Below the pieces are notes generated by a model, which had not been told where the DNA came from, made no database searches, and worked only from the letters and a program-made list of their open reading frames with translations. Below, in pieces: positions 5,877-12,667 of a DNA stretch of 20,439 nt. Made by a program: the position numbers and the translations under genes. Where the stretch lies: IMG/VR virus record IMGVR_UViG_3300037245_000704, positions 1 to 20,439 of that record. The stretch is one strand, 5' to 3'. Source of the stretch: a virus. Position 1 is the stretch's first letter; each line of letters opens with the position of its first letter.

Positions 5877-7321
5877 TCACACTCAGTGGTTTTGATAGTA
5901 ATAACAAAAAGTTTGATAATCTCAAGTATATCAGACAGTTACGCGGGGTTGTTAAATGGAAACAATCTAAGGGTAAAGGAACTCTTGAGTGGGCAACTGG
6001 TGTCGGTAAGACAGTAGCTGCTCAAATCATTCTCAACAAAATGAGACTAACAAAGAATATAAAAGGAATCGTAGTGGTACCTACTATACAGCTACGTCAA
6101 CAATGGGAGAAAGGTCTTAAGACTTGTTGTCCTAATGTAGATGTAGATGTTTATGTGGTAAACACGATAGCTTTGAAGCAGAAACTATATTCTTGTGATG
6201 TTCTTATTATTGATGAGATGCACAAGATGGCAGCAGACGAGTTCTCTACCATCTTCAACAAAATCAAGTATAGGTTTCCGTTAGGATTAACGGCAACTTT
6301 GGAGCGACTTGATGGGAAACACTCTCTACTTGTAGAGAAAGCTCCAGTCTGTGATACTATATCGCAGAAGGACGCTATAGATAATGGCTGGATAGCCGAT
6401 TTTATAGAGTTCAATCTTGCTGTCCCTCTTACTAGAGCAGAGGTTAAGCAACAGGTCCAACTAGGGAACCAGATACGATTCTTCATGTCTAAGTTCGATA
6501 GTTTTGACCATATGATAAGTTGTATGCATCCAGGGAATGCCGCAAATTACGCTGCATATGGAGGTCATGATCCTAAAGAAGTAATAAAGTGGGCTACTCA
6601 AGGTTTGAGAAACATCCACAAAAGGAAGGAAATGATCGACGATGCTGAGCGTAAGATTGATGTGGCCGAGAAACTTATTAAACGTTTCGGAGTCCGCACA
6701 ATGACGTTTTCTCAGTCTACAACTTTTGCTATCGAGTTAGCTAAAAGACTTGGTAAAGATGCAACACAGTACCATACTAAAGTACCATCTGCAGATGTGA
6801 TGGTATCTAAGAGTAAAACCGTTAAGACTGGAAAAGGCGCTATTAGTCTTAAAAAAAGACTTAAAGACAAAGGTTGTAACTACATTCGTTGTACCGAAAA
6901 AGACGGACAATGGATTGTGTCATGGCGACAACCTGTCCGCAAAAGCGGTAGTCGTCTTTGTGAAGAAGGTCTTAAAGATTTTATTGATGGAAAGTACAAG
7001 TGGTTAGTATCAGCCAAGGCTCTAGACCAAGGAACCGATGTGGACGATGTTATAATGGGTGTTGATAGTTCTAGAAGTGAGAACAAAACACAACATACAC
7101 AGCGAACAGGTCGTGTTGCTAGGAACTTTAAGCTAAAAGATGGCACTATTGCTACAAAAGTCTATGTAAACATATACATACCGGATTGGTCAGTTCCTGG
7201 TTCGAAAGACGAACAGAAGTTGATCAAGTGTCAAAATGGCGCAAATGTATATGAAGTAGATGATGTAGATGAGTTGATAGAGTCTTTGGAGAAAATCATT
7301 GAACAGCGAGCTTCGAGTTAA
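5873..7321 (+). CDS. SF2 DEAD/DEAH-box helicase, 482 aa
   Basis: This is an ATP-dependent superfamily 2 helicase, broadly of the UvsW/RadD-like phage type, acting on branched DNA or replication intermediates. Walker A is ATGVGKT at 41-47. Motif Ia is around VVVPTIQLRQQW at 67-78. Motif II is DEMH at 114-117, motif III is TAT at 140-142, and motif VI is QRTGRVAR at 410-417. Both RecA-like domains are present. Residues about 308-358 (basic, containing SLKKRLKDKGCNYIRC and GQWIVSWRQPVRKSG) look like an insertion in the second RecA domain and may form an extra binding arm. It starts in an ATGA overlap with the 51-aa gene and precedes the replicative helicase region, which supports a replication/recombination role. 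T4 UvsW is similar in motif layout only; I cannot assign orthology. Confidence 0.9.
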   Translation: MITLSGFDSNNKKFDNLKYIRQLRGVVKWKQSKGKGTLEWATGVGKTVAAQIILNKMRLTKNIKGIVVVPTIQLRQQWEKGLKTCCPNVDVDVYVVNTIALKQKLYSCDVLIIDEMHKMAADEFSTIFNKIKYRFPLGLTATLERLDGKHSLLVEKAPVCDTISQKDAIDNGWIADFIEFNLAVPLTRAEVKQQVQLGNQIRFFMSKFDSFDHMISCMHPGNAANYAAYGGHDPKEVIKWATQGLRNIHKRKEMIDDAERKIDVAEKLIKRFGVRTMTFSQSTTFAIELAKRLGKDATQYHTKVPSADVMVSKSKTVKTGKGAISLKKRLKDKGCNYIRCTEKDGQWIVSWRQPVRKSGSRLCEEGLKDFIDGKYKWLVSAKALDQGTDVDDVIMGVDSSRSENKTQHTQRTGRVARNFKLKDGTIATKVYVNIYIPDWSVPGSKDEQKLIKCQNGANVYEVDDVDELIESLEKIIEQRASS

Positions 7322-7333
7322 CCCCTCAAGCAT

Positions 7334-7927
7334 ATGTTATTTGATATAGAAAAAGACCTGTTTTTGTTAAAAGAACTAAAACTCAATCCTAAGCAGCTAT
7401 GTTTGCTTAAAATGTTAATCCCTGATCCTAGACTAACTGATCGACAAAATCAATCTCGTCTTTATAGACAAAACGATATGATGAAGGCAGCAAAAATGAC
7501 TCCTACACATAATGACTTAGCTGATTTGATTTGTAGAGAGATAGTTTTAGCAGATGGTAAAATCGGATCGCACTTTAAGTTCGCCGAGATGGAGATTAAC
7601 CCAAAGTACATGAAGCATTTGTCTCTAAAGATTAGCGGAGCACCAACACAGTTATTTGATGCTTATCCTGAATGGTTTACTATTCAGCACAAGAGGTTTA
7701 ATGCAAAAGATGGTGGTCCAGTAGACTTCGCTCTTGATTACTTACGTGGAATCGATGGTGACATGGAAGAACACAAGAGGGTGCTAGATGACTTGAGTTG
7801 GGCTATAAAGAACAACGAAGTCAATAGTGGCATCATGAAGTTTGTAAAAACTAAGAGATGGATGGCGATAAGAGAGCTAAGAAATAACTTGAGCTCTAAA
7901 ACATTTAGTGATGTAAACTTAGGTTAG
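7334..7927 (+). CDS. Hypothetical protein in replication cluster, 197 aa
   Basis: I do not recognise a family. The protein appears mostly helical and basic (MLFDIEKDLFLLKELKLNPK, then KTKRWMAIRELRNNLSSK near the end), with no Walker, zinc or nuclease motif. It sits between an SF2 helicase and the DnaB-like helicase, 12 nt after the first and 1 nt before the second. That is where helicase loaders or primase accessory proteins are found in several phages. This is a position-based suggestion only. The start ATG 7334 has no Shine-Dalgarno. Confidence 0.75.
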   Translation: MLFDIEKDLFLLKELKLNPKQLCLLKMLIPDPRLTDRQNQSRLYRQNDMMKAAKMTPTHNDLADLICREIVLADGKIGSHFKFAEMEINPKYMKHLSLKISGAPTQLFDAYPEWFTIQHKRFNAKDGGPVDFALDYLRGIDGDMEEHKRVLDDLSWAIKNNEVNSGIMKFVKTKRWMAIRELRNNLSSKTFSDVNLG

Positions 7928-7928
7928 T

Positions 7929-8981
7929 ATGGAGAAAAGAAAAATAAGAGTTCTACAGAAACATACAGCCCGTACAGTTGCAAATCAGTCTATGGAATAC
8001 GTCGATGGTAGACGTAAAGGCTTAATAACCTCATTATTGACCAAATACACTAGATGTAATAGGTACTTAATGGGTGGTATCGAGCTCAATACTATCATTG
8101 GTATTTCTGCAATGTCTGGAGCTGGAAAAAGTACATTATCTAAAACTATCAGGGATAGTATTTGGGAACTAAATCCTACAATGGACTTTAATCAGTACTT
8201 ATTTAACTTCGAGATGGTAGCTCATGCCCAAGCAGCAAGAAGTGTAGTGACCATGGGTGATATATCCATGCATAAGCTATACTCAGTAGATGAGCCTTTG
8301 TCTGATGTAGAGTTTAATAGGCTGAAAGTTTATTATGAAAGTTTAGCTTCAAGAGAAGGTGTTTTCTTTATAGAGACACCTGAGACTGCCGATGTAATAA
8401 GAGATAGTTTACTTCATTACTACAAAACTGAGTGTAAGCCTTACAACAAGACCATGGTTTATGAGATAGATCATGCGCTCTTGACTAAAGGACAGCAAGG
8501 CGACACTGAGAAAGACAAGATAGATAAGCTTATGGCCGTTCTTGTCGAAGTAAAGAAGATTATTTCTAATGACGGAGGTAGCTCTGTAGGTATTGTGTTG
8601 AGTCAGATGAATAGAAACATAACTAGCATAGAGAGGATTAAGAACAAGGAAATGCATAGACCGCAAACTTCGGATCTATTTGGAGCCTCTTCTATCGAGC
8701 AAGGTTGTGACTATATTTTGTTCGCGCACATGCCTGGTAAACTTCATTTACAGTCTTATACTGAAGCTGACCTTCCTACTAAGATGGTCTACAACGGAGA
8801 GAATATCATGATACCTTACTTTGAACTAGTAAAAAATAGAACAGGTGAGAGTAACTTGACCATTCCTTTGTGGAACAAGCTTAAGAGGTTTGACTTCGAT
8901 GAGATGGATATGGAGGTGTTTAAACAGCTACGTGCTATGCATCAAGCTGGTGAAAAAGTTGAATATAGAGACAGATTTTAG
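7929..8981 (+). CDS. DnaB-family replicative DNA helicase (C-terminal domain type), 350 aa
   Basis: This RecA-fold hexameric helicase would unwind the phage fork 5'-3' ahead of the polymerase. Walker A is SGAGKST at 63-69. The DnaB-like FNFEM segment with E95 matches the FSLEM motif. Walker B is VYEIDHALL with D181, matching IDYLQL, and motif H3 is LSQMNRN with Q226. After that comes SDLFGASSIEQGCDYILF, the usual DnaB region of SDLR..G.IEQ.AD. The N-terminal primase-interaction domain is absent: only about 50 residues precede the ATPase core, against about 170 in bacterial DnaB. A TOPRIM primase is encoded nearby at 11146. The start is in a TTAGTATG context, 1 nt after the previous stop. Confidence 0.9.
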   Translation: MEKRKIRVLQKHTARTVANQSMEYVDGRRKGLITSLLTKYTRCNRYLMGGIELNTIIGISAMSGAGKSTLSKTIRDSIWELNPTMDFNQYLFNFEMVAHAQAARSVVTMGDISMHKLYSVDEPLSDVEFNRLKVYYESLASREGVFFIETPETADVIRDSLLHYYKTECKPYNKTMVYEIDHALLTKGQQGDTEKDKIDKLMAVLVEVKKIISNDGGSSVGIVLSQMNRNITSIERIKNKEMHRPQTSDLFGASSIEQGCDYILFAHMPGKLHLQSYTEADLPTKMVYNGENIMIPYFELVKNRTGESNLTIPLWNKLKRFDFDEMDMEVFKQLRAMHQAGEKVEYRDRF

Positions 8982-8982
8982 T

Positions 8983-9732
8983 ATGGAATTACCTATTGGG
9001 CCAAGACAGGCCAAACGAACAAATCCGAAGAGTATGATCATCTTCGGTAAACCTAAGTGTGGAAAGACCACAATATGCGCGAACCTTACATTAAAAGGCA
9101 ACTGGTGTATTCTTGAGTTAGAAGATGCCGGAGGTGATTTTGTTGATGCTACTATTGTGGAAGCACATGACTTAGCAACAATAAAAGACTTTGGTGAATC
9201 AGTTATTGCGGCAGGTAAACCTTATGATGGTATCATCATTGACACAGTGACAGAATTGGAGTCAATCATTATGCCATTGGCTGCTAATCTTTACAAGAAA
9301 ACACCTATGGGTGCTACATGGAAAGGTAAAGATGTAAGAGAACTTCCTCGTGGCGCGGGCTACTTGTACATGAGACAAGCATTCTTTAAGATCAAAACTT
9401 TCTTAGATAGCTTAGCTCATAACGTAATCTATCTTGGTCACCTTAGCGATAAGATGATCGAGAAAAACGGTGAAGAAGTTTCTTCAAAGGAATTAGACCT
9501 AACTGGTAAAGCTTCTTCTCTTATGTGTGCCGATGTTGATGCTATCGCTTACTGCTATAGAGAAGACAACAAGACTATCTTGAACTTCGATGCTGGTAGT
9601 GACGCTGTATGCGGATCTAGATGCGGTCACCTTAAAGGTAAGCAAGTAGTTGTAGCTGAGTCACATCCTGATCCAGATGGTGGTGACGACATAGTTACAG
9701 TAGATTGGAGTAAGGTGTATCTCCCAGAATAA
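8983..9732 (+). CDS. Sak4-like RecA-fold ATPase (AAA_24 type), 249 aa
   Basis: This is a P-loop ATPase of the kind annotated as Sak4 or phage nucleotide-binding protein, which promotes single-strand annealing or recombination with an SSB. Walker A is GKPKCGKTT at 22-30, and the Walker B-like strand is YDGIIIDTVTEL with D87. A polar stretch IYLGHLSDKM (from about residue 146) matches the sensor strand of RecA-like folds. I chose ATG 8983, 1 nt after the upstream stop, because the 31 codons before it lie inside the DnaB-like gene and read as low-quality sequence (MTSMRWIWRCLNS). Its closeness to an SSB-like gene at 10471 matches the usual Sak4/SSB pairing. The alternative is a general AAA ATPase. 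Confidence 0.8.
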   Translation: MELPIGPRQAKRTNPKSMIIFGKPKCGKTTICANLTLKGNWCILELEDAGGDFVDATIVEAHDLATIKDFGESVIAAGKPYDGIIIDTVTELESIIMPLAANLYKKTPMGATWKGKDVRELPRGAGYLYMRQAFFKIKTFLDSLAHNVIYLGHLSDKMIEKNGEEVSSKELDLTGKASSLMCADVDAIAYCYREDNKTILNFDAGSDAVCGSRCGHLKGKQVVVAESHPDPDGGDDIVTVDWSKVYLPE

Positions 9733-9779
9733 AAACACCAAAAAAAGTAGTATATTTATAACCCCAAAAAAACAAAAAG
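9733..9779 (+). promoter_or_regulatory. A-rich gap with possible promoter motif
   Basis: This is the first true intergenic gap in the replication cluster. It holds an A6-GTAGTAT-ATTTAT element (9741-9759) and a TATATTTA box (9751-9758) that loosely resembles the Bacteroidota -7 element TAnnTTTG. No TTTG or TTG element lies at the expected distance upstream. An almost identical element (A6-GGTAGTAT-TTATG) precedes the rIIB-like gene at 15325-15343, which supports a functional signal for transcription or translation start. Confidence 0.35.
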
Positions 9780-10394
9780 ATGGAATTTAACTTCGCAGGA
9801 TTATCAACAAAAAGAATATCAAAAGTAGATGTAAAAGTGTTATCGGGTAGCCGATTCAAACTTGGTACTGAAGCAATGGAGCTTTTAGGTATCACAGGTG
9901 ACGACACTGTAAGATTGTTTTTAGACAAAGACATCACTTCTGGTAAGTTCTATATTGCTGGTATTCCAGTTCAGAAAAACGAAGAAGATAAAATCGTTAC
10001 TCCTGGTTTATATGTAAACAAGGATGGTATCTTTTCTCAAGGTACATTAAATCACGCTTTAGGCGGAAAGCACACTGAGTTAGAGATCCTTAAGAATGAA
10101 GGTATCCAAAACGGTGAAGTGACTTATTACGGCTTAAAAGAAAACGTAAACGGTGCTCAAAAAAGAGAAGAAATTGCTAGAAACTCAGCTGAGGCTTTAG
10201 CTCTTGATAATCAAACAGAAATGTTTGAAGAAGAAAAAACTGAATCTGCAGTTAACACATTAGATGCTAATGACGAGCAAGATGGTGCTTATGATTCTGT
10301 TGAAGAAAAAGAAGAAGTTGTAGAAACTTTGAACCCTATCTCTGAAGCAGAGAATAGAGCTCAAGTTATCGCAAACACTAGCTTTGACGACTAA
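9780..10394 (+). CDS. Hypothetical acidic-tailed protein, 204 aa
   Basis: I do not recognise a family. The N-terminal 125 residues look like a compact beta-rich domain (KRISKVDVKVLSGSRFKLG, DDTVRLFLDKD, KFYIAGIPV), and the last 70 are strongly acidic and low in complexity (EMFEEEKTESAVNTLDANDE, then DSVEEKEEVVETLNP, ending SFDD). A folded domain plus a disordered acidic tail is the layout of ssDNA-binding and DNA-mimic proteins. Its neighbours (Sak4-like before, SSB-like after) suggest a replication/recombination accessory. It has its own upstream gap and a terminator after it, so it may be expressed at high level. Confidence 0.75.
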   Translation: MEFNFAGLSTKRISKVDVKVLSGSRFKLGTEAMELLGITGDDTVRLFLDKDITSGKFYIAGIPVQKNEEDKIVTPGLYVNKDGIFSQGTLNHALGGKHTELEILKNEGIQNGEVTYYGLKENVNGAQKREEIARNSAEALALDNQTEMFEEEKTESAVNTLDANDEQDGAYDSVEEKEEVVETLNPISEAENRAQVIANTSFDD

Positions 10395-10411
10395 TAAAAC
10401 AAACTAGGTGT

Positions 10412-10446
10412 TGCCCCGGCCTTAATCGGGGCACTTTCATTTATTT
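10412..10446 (+). terminator. Probable intrinsic terminator
   Basis: The inverted repeat TGCCCCG (10412-10418) / CGGGGCA (10427-10433) gives a 7-bp G/C-rich stem with an 8-nt loop. It is followed by CTTTCATTTATTTT, a T-rich but interrupted tail. It lies 18 nt after the stop of the acidic-tailed gene and before the SSB-like gene, and would separate two transcripts or reduce read-through. Confidence 0.75.
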
Positions 10447-10470
10447 TAAAAAAACACAAAAAGTTACATT

Positions 10471-11145
10471 ATGAGTATATTACAAGACGCATTTCAAGAA
10501 GACAATTATGCAGCAGCAGGAGCTCCATTACTTAAGTCTGGTATTTCTAAGGCTAAGATCAAGGAAGTAAAAGACAGACTTGACAAGGAGACTAAACAGC
10601 CTACTGGAGACATCATTGTCACATTTGAAGGTGTTGATGATCAAAAGGGTAGAGAATGGGGATGGTTCTGTTTCGAGTCAGCTTTCGATGAATCTAAATG
10701 CACTGAAGATTGGCACTTTGACGCTTTAAGAAAGAACATACTACAAGTTCAGCACATTCTTTCTGCTTTCTTTGACGAAGAGAAAGTAAAAGCTAAGTTC
10801 GCTACAATCAAGACTCCTAAGGATGTTATTGCTTTGTTGAAAGCAGGATTGTCTCATGACATGGCTAAAATCGAGGCTGAGATTAAGTTGGTTTATGATG
10901 GAAAAAATAGACTTAACTTCCCTAAGGGCGGTAAGAATAAAGAAACTGGTAAGATTTTTATCACAAACTTTATGTCTACTGAGGTTGCTCCTCGTAAGAT
11001 TAGTATCAACTTAAACTATGACAAACTTGAGCCAGAAGAAGCTCCTGAGTCTAATGATGATGATTTTAATACTTCATCTACGGTTGTTTCTGAAGATTTT
11101 CCTACTCCAACTCACCTAGCAGACAACGAAGATCCATTTGCTTAA
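10471..11145 (+). CDS. Putative single-stranded DNA-binding protein, 224 aa
   Basis: The features favour an SSB-like function. There is a beta-rich N-terminal domain with aromatic residues (GDIIVTFEGVDD, REWGWFCFE) and a central region with basic patches (KLVYDGKNRLNFPKGGKNKE). The long disordered acidic C-terminal tail ends DNEDPFA, close to the DDDIPF tip that SSBs use to recruit partners. No sequence family is recognised with certainty, and an OB-fold is inferred rather than seen. It lies between a Sak4-like ATPase and the primase, a common place for phage SSBs. The start ATG is preceded by an A-rich leader (AAAAAAACACAAAAAGTTAC) and the terminator described above. The stop abuts the primase ATG. 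Confidence 0.6.
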   Translation: MSILQDAFQEDNYAAAGAPLLKSGISKAKIKEVKDRLDKETKQPTGDIIVTFEGVDDQKGREWGWFCFESAFDESKCTEDWHFDALRKNILQVQHILSAFFDEEKVKAKFATIKTPKDVIALLKAGLSHDMAKIEAEIKLVYDGKNRLNFPKGGKNKETGKIFITNFMSTEVAPRKISINLNYDKLEPEEAPESNDDDFNTSSTVVSEDFPTPTHLADNEDPFA

Positions 11146-12240
11146 ATGTATATAACTGTAGACGATATATTTGCAAAGGTCACTGAAGCAGAAATATTCG
11201 AGAAATACAGTGAAGTACCAGTCGACACTATGGGGAAGTTTTGTTCTCCATTACGTGTCGATAAAAACCCTACTTGCTCATTCTTAACGGATGATGCAGG
11301 TAGGGTAATTATGAAAGACTTTTCTGGTCATTTCTATGGAGACTGTTTTCAGTTTGTCATGGCAAAGTACAACGTTACCTTTTTTAAGGCTATACGTATT
11401 ATTGCTCAAGATTTTGGAATATCAAGAGAAGAAGAGGTGTTTACTCCTCAAGCAAAAAAGTCTTATTTAAAAGAAAACATGAAACACAGAAAACCTACTA
11501 ACTACTACTACAAAGTAGATAAATGGAATAGTAGGAATGTTTCTTATTGGAGAGATAACTTTAGAGTTGAAGCAGAGATGCTAGACGCCTTTTGTATAAA
11601 GCCTATTAAGACTTTATGGAGAGGTGATGAGATCGTATATAGATGGCAGGATAAAGACCCCTGTTTTATCTATTATTTCGGCAAAGACGACTTTAAGATA
11701 TACTATCCACTGAGAGATAAGTTCAAGTTTATAAGCCAAGCTAAAAGCATACAAGGATGGAATCAGCTCCCAAAGAAGCACAATATTCTTGTAATAACTA
11801 AATCAATGAAAGACGTCGTTATTTTCGGTCTACTAGGTATACCGGCTATAGCACCTCAGTCTGAATCAACATTGATAGATGATAAAGTTATGAAAGAAAT
11901 ATTTAAACGGTTTCGTAGTGTTTTTGTTGTTTATGACTTTGACTTAACAGGTGTTTCTTACTCAAACAGATTAAGAAGAAAGTATGAAAAAAAGATTAAT
12001 CAGTTCTTTTTCACCAACGGAAGATTTGGATCAGCCGATTATGGTGGAAAAGATCCATCCGATATACTCAAAGAAGTATCGAGCTCTAGAAAAGATCAGA
12101 TCGTTGCTTCGTCGAAAAAACAGCTTAGTATCTGGTCTACTTACACAAAAAGCTTCGATAGAAGAACTAGATCTTATAAATCACTCCATAGAAGTATTGA
12201 AAAGGTACTTGAAGACATGTTTGCGTGTAACCGTTTCTGA
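11146..12240 (+). CDS. DNA primase-like protein with CHC2-like and TOPRIM domains, 364 aa
   Basis: The protein has a DnaG/T7-gp4-like architecture for making RNA primers on the lagging strand. The N-terminus resembles the CHC2 zinc domain: FCSPLRVDKNPTCSF (C33, C44), then KDFSGHFYGDCFQFV (H62, C67), then the typical helix AIRIIAQDFGI. The TOPRIM domain spans about 213-290 with VITKSMKDVVIFGLLGIPAI and VVYDFDLTG (D264, D266). The TOPRIM catalytic Glu position (usually EG..D) reads TKS..D here, so metal coordination may be altered. KDPSDIL at about 304-310 is typical of the domain end. It starts directly after the SSB-like stop. Its last 200 nt or more overlap a second long frame (see the next gene), so the true C-terminus is uncertain. 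Confidence 0.85.
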   Translation: MYITVDDIFAKVTEAEIFEKYSEVPVDTMGKFCSPLRVDKNPTCSFLTDDAGRVIMKDFSGHFYGDCFQFVMAKYNVTFFKAIRIIAQDFGISREEEVFTPQAKKSYLKENMKHRKPTNYYYKVDKWNSRNVSYWRDNFRVEAEMLDAFCIKPIKTLWRGDEIVYRWQDKDPCFIYYFGKDDFKIYYPLRDKFKFISQAKSIQGWNQLPKKHNILVITKSMKDVVIFGLLGIPAIAPQSESTLIDDKVMKEIFKRFRSVFVVYDFDLTGVSYSNRLRRKYEKKINQFFFTNGRFGSADYGGKDPSDILKEVSSSRKDQIVASSKKQLSIWSTYTKSFDRRTRSYKSLHRSIEKVLEDMFACNRF

Positions 12241-12667
12241 AACAACTATAGACGGCGAAACGAATATATCTTCCACAGGATTTGATGAAGATCATTTTAA
12301 AGGAAGTTATGACCACTTAAGAGACATGTCTGGTCGACCTATTTATAGGTTTGATGTGTTAGCTACTACTTATGGTAAAGAGTATCTTGGCACCACAAGT
12401 AATGAGTACTGGGGAGCTAATATAAGTAGTTATCACCAATCGTCTTTAGATTTATATATAGTTATCGGTGTTAATAATATAGCAACGTCATTAGACAGCC
12501 TTTGCTTAATGACCGGAAACCATAGAAAAACCAATAACTATCTAAAGTCAAAGTTTAGAAAGATACCTTTAGAGTGTCTTTCACCTATTGAAATAAAAAA
12601 CTACAAAAAAATAGTAAAAGAATATGTCGATTCAAGCAGTAGAAAGCCAATCAGTTTCGGTTGGTAA
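12041..12667 (+). CDS. Hypothetical protein overlapping primase end, about 208 aa (start uncertain)
   Basis: This frame is +1 relative to the primase and stays open to 12667. Its downstream part is clearly coding, because it fills the 12241-12623 gap. The first part overlaps the primase by 200 nt if it starts at ATG 12041, or by 257 nt from ATG 11984. It reads as a convincing helical hairpin (ALEKIRSLLRRKNSLVSG, then ASIEELDLINHSIEVLKRYL). The later part contains TYGKEYLGTTSNEYW and LDLYIVIGVNNIATSLDSL. I recognise no family. Alternatives are a late start near 12326, or a fusion to the primase through slippage at the A6 run 12115-12120. Its end overlaps the RIIA start by 44 nt. Confidence 0.65.
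   Translation: MVEKIHPIYSKKYRALEKIRSLLRRKNSLVSGLLTQKASIEELDLINHSIEVLKRYLKTCLRVTVSETTIDGETNISSTGFDEDHFKGSYDHLRDMSGRPIYRFDVLATTYGKEYLGTTSNEYWGANISSYHQSSLDLYIVIGVNNIATSLDSLCLMTGNHRKTNNYLKSKFRKIPLECLSPIEIKNYKKIVKEYVDSSSRKPISFGW

Noticed and set aside
8890-8982. Extended N-terminus for the Sak4-like gene
   Set aside because: These codons overlap the conserved DnaB-like gene and read as unnatural protein; ATG 8983 sits 1 nt after the upstream stop, as at other junctions.
12115-12121. A-AAA-AAC slippery heptamer as a -1 frameshift site for the primase
   Set aside because: The heptamer is in phase for the downstream (+1) frame, not for the primase frame, so a standard -1 shift would not fuse the primase to the next gene; only slippage removing one base would.
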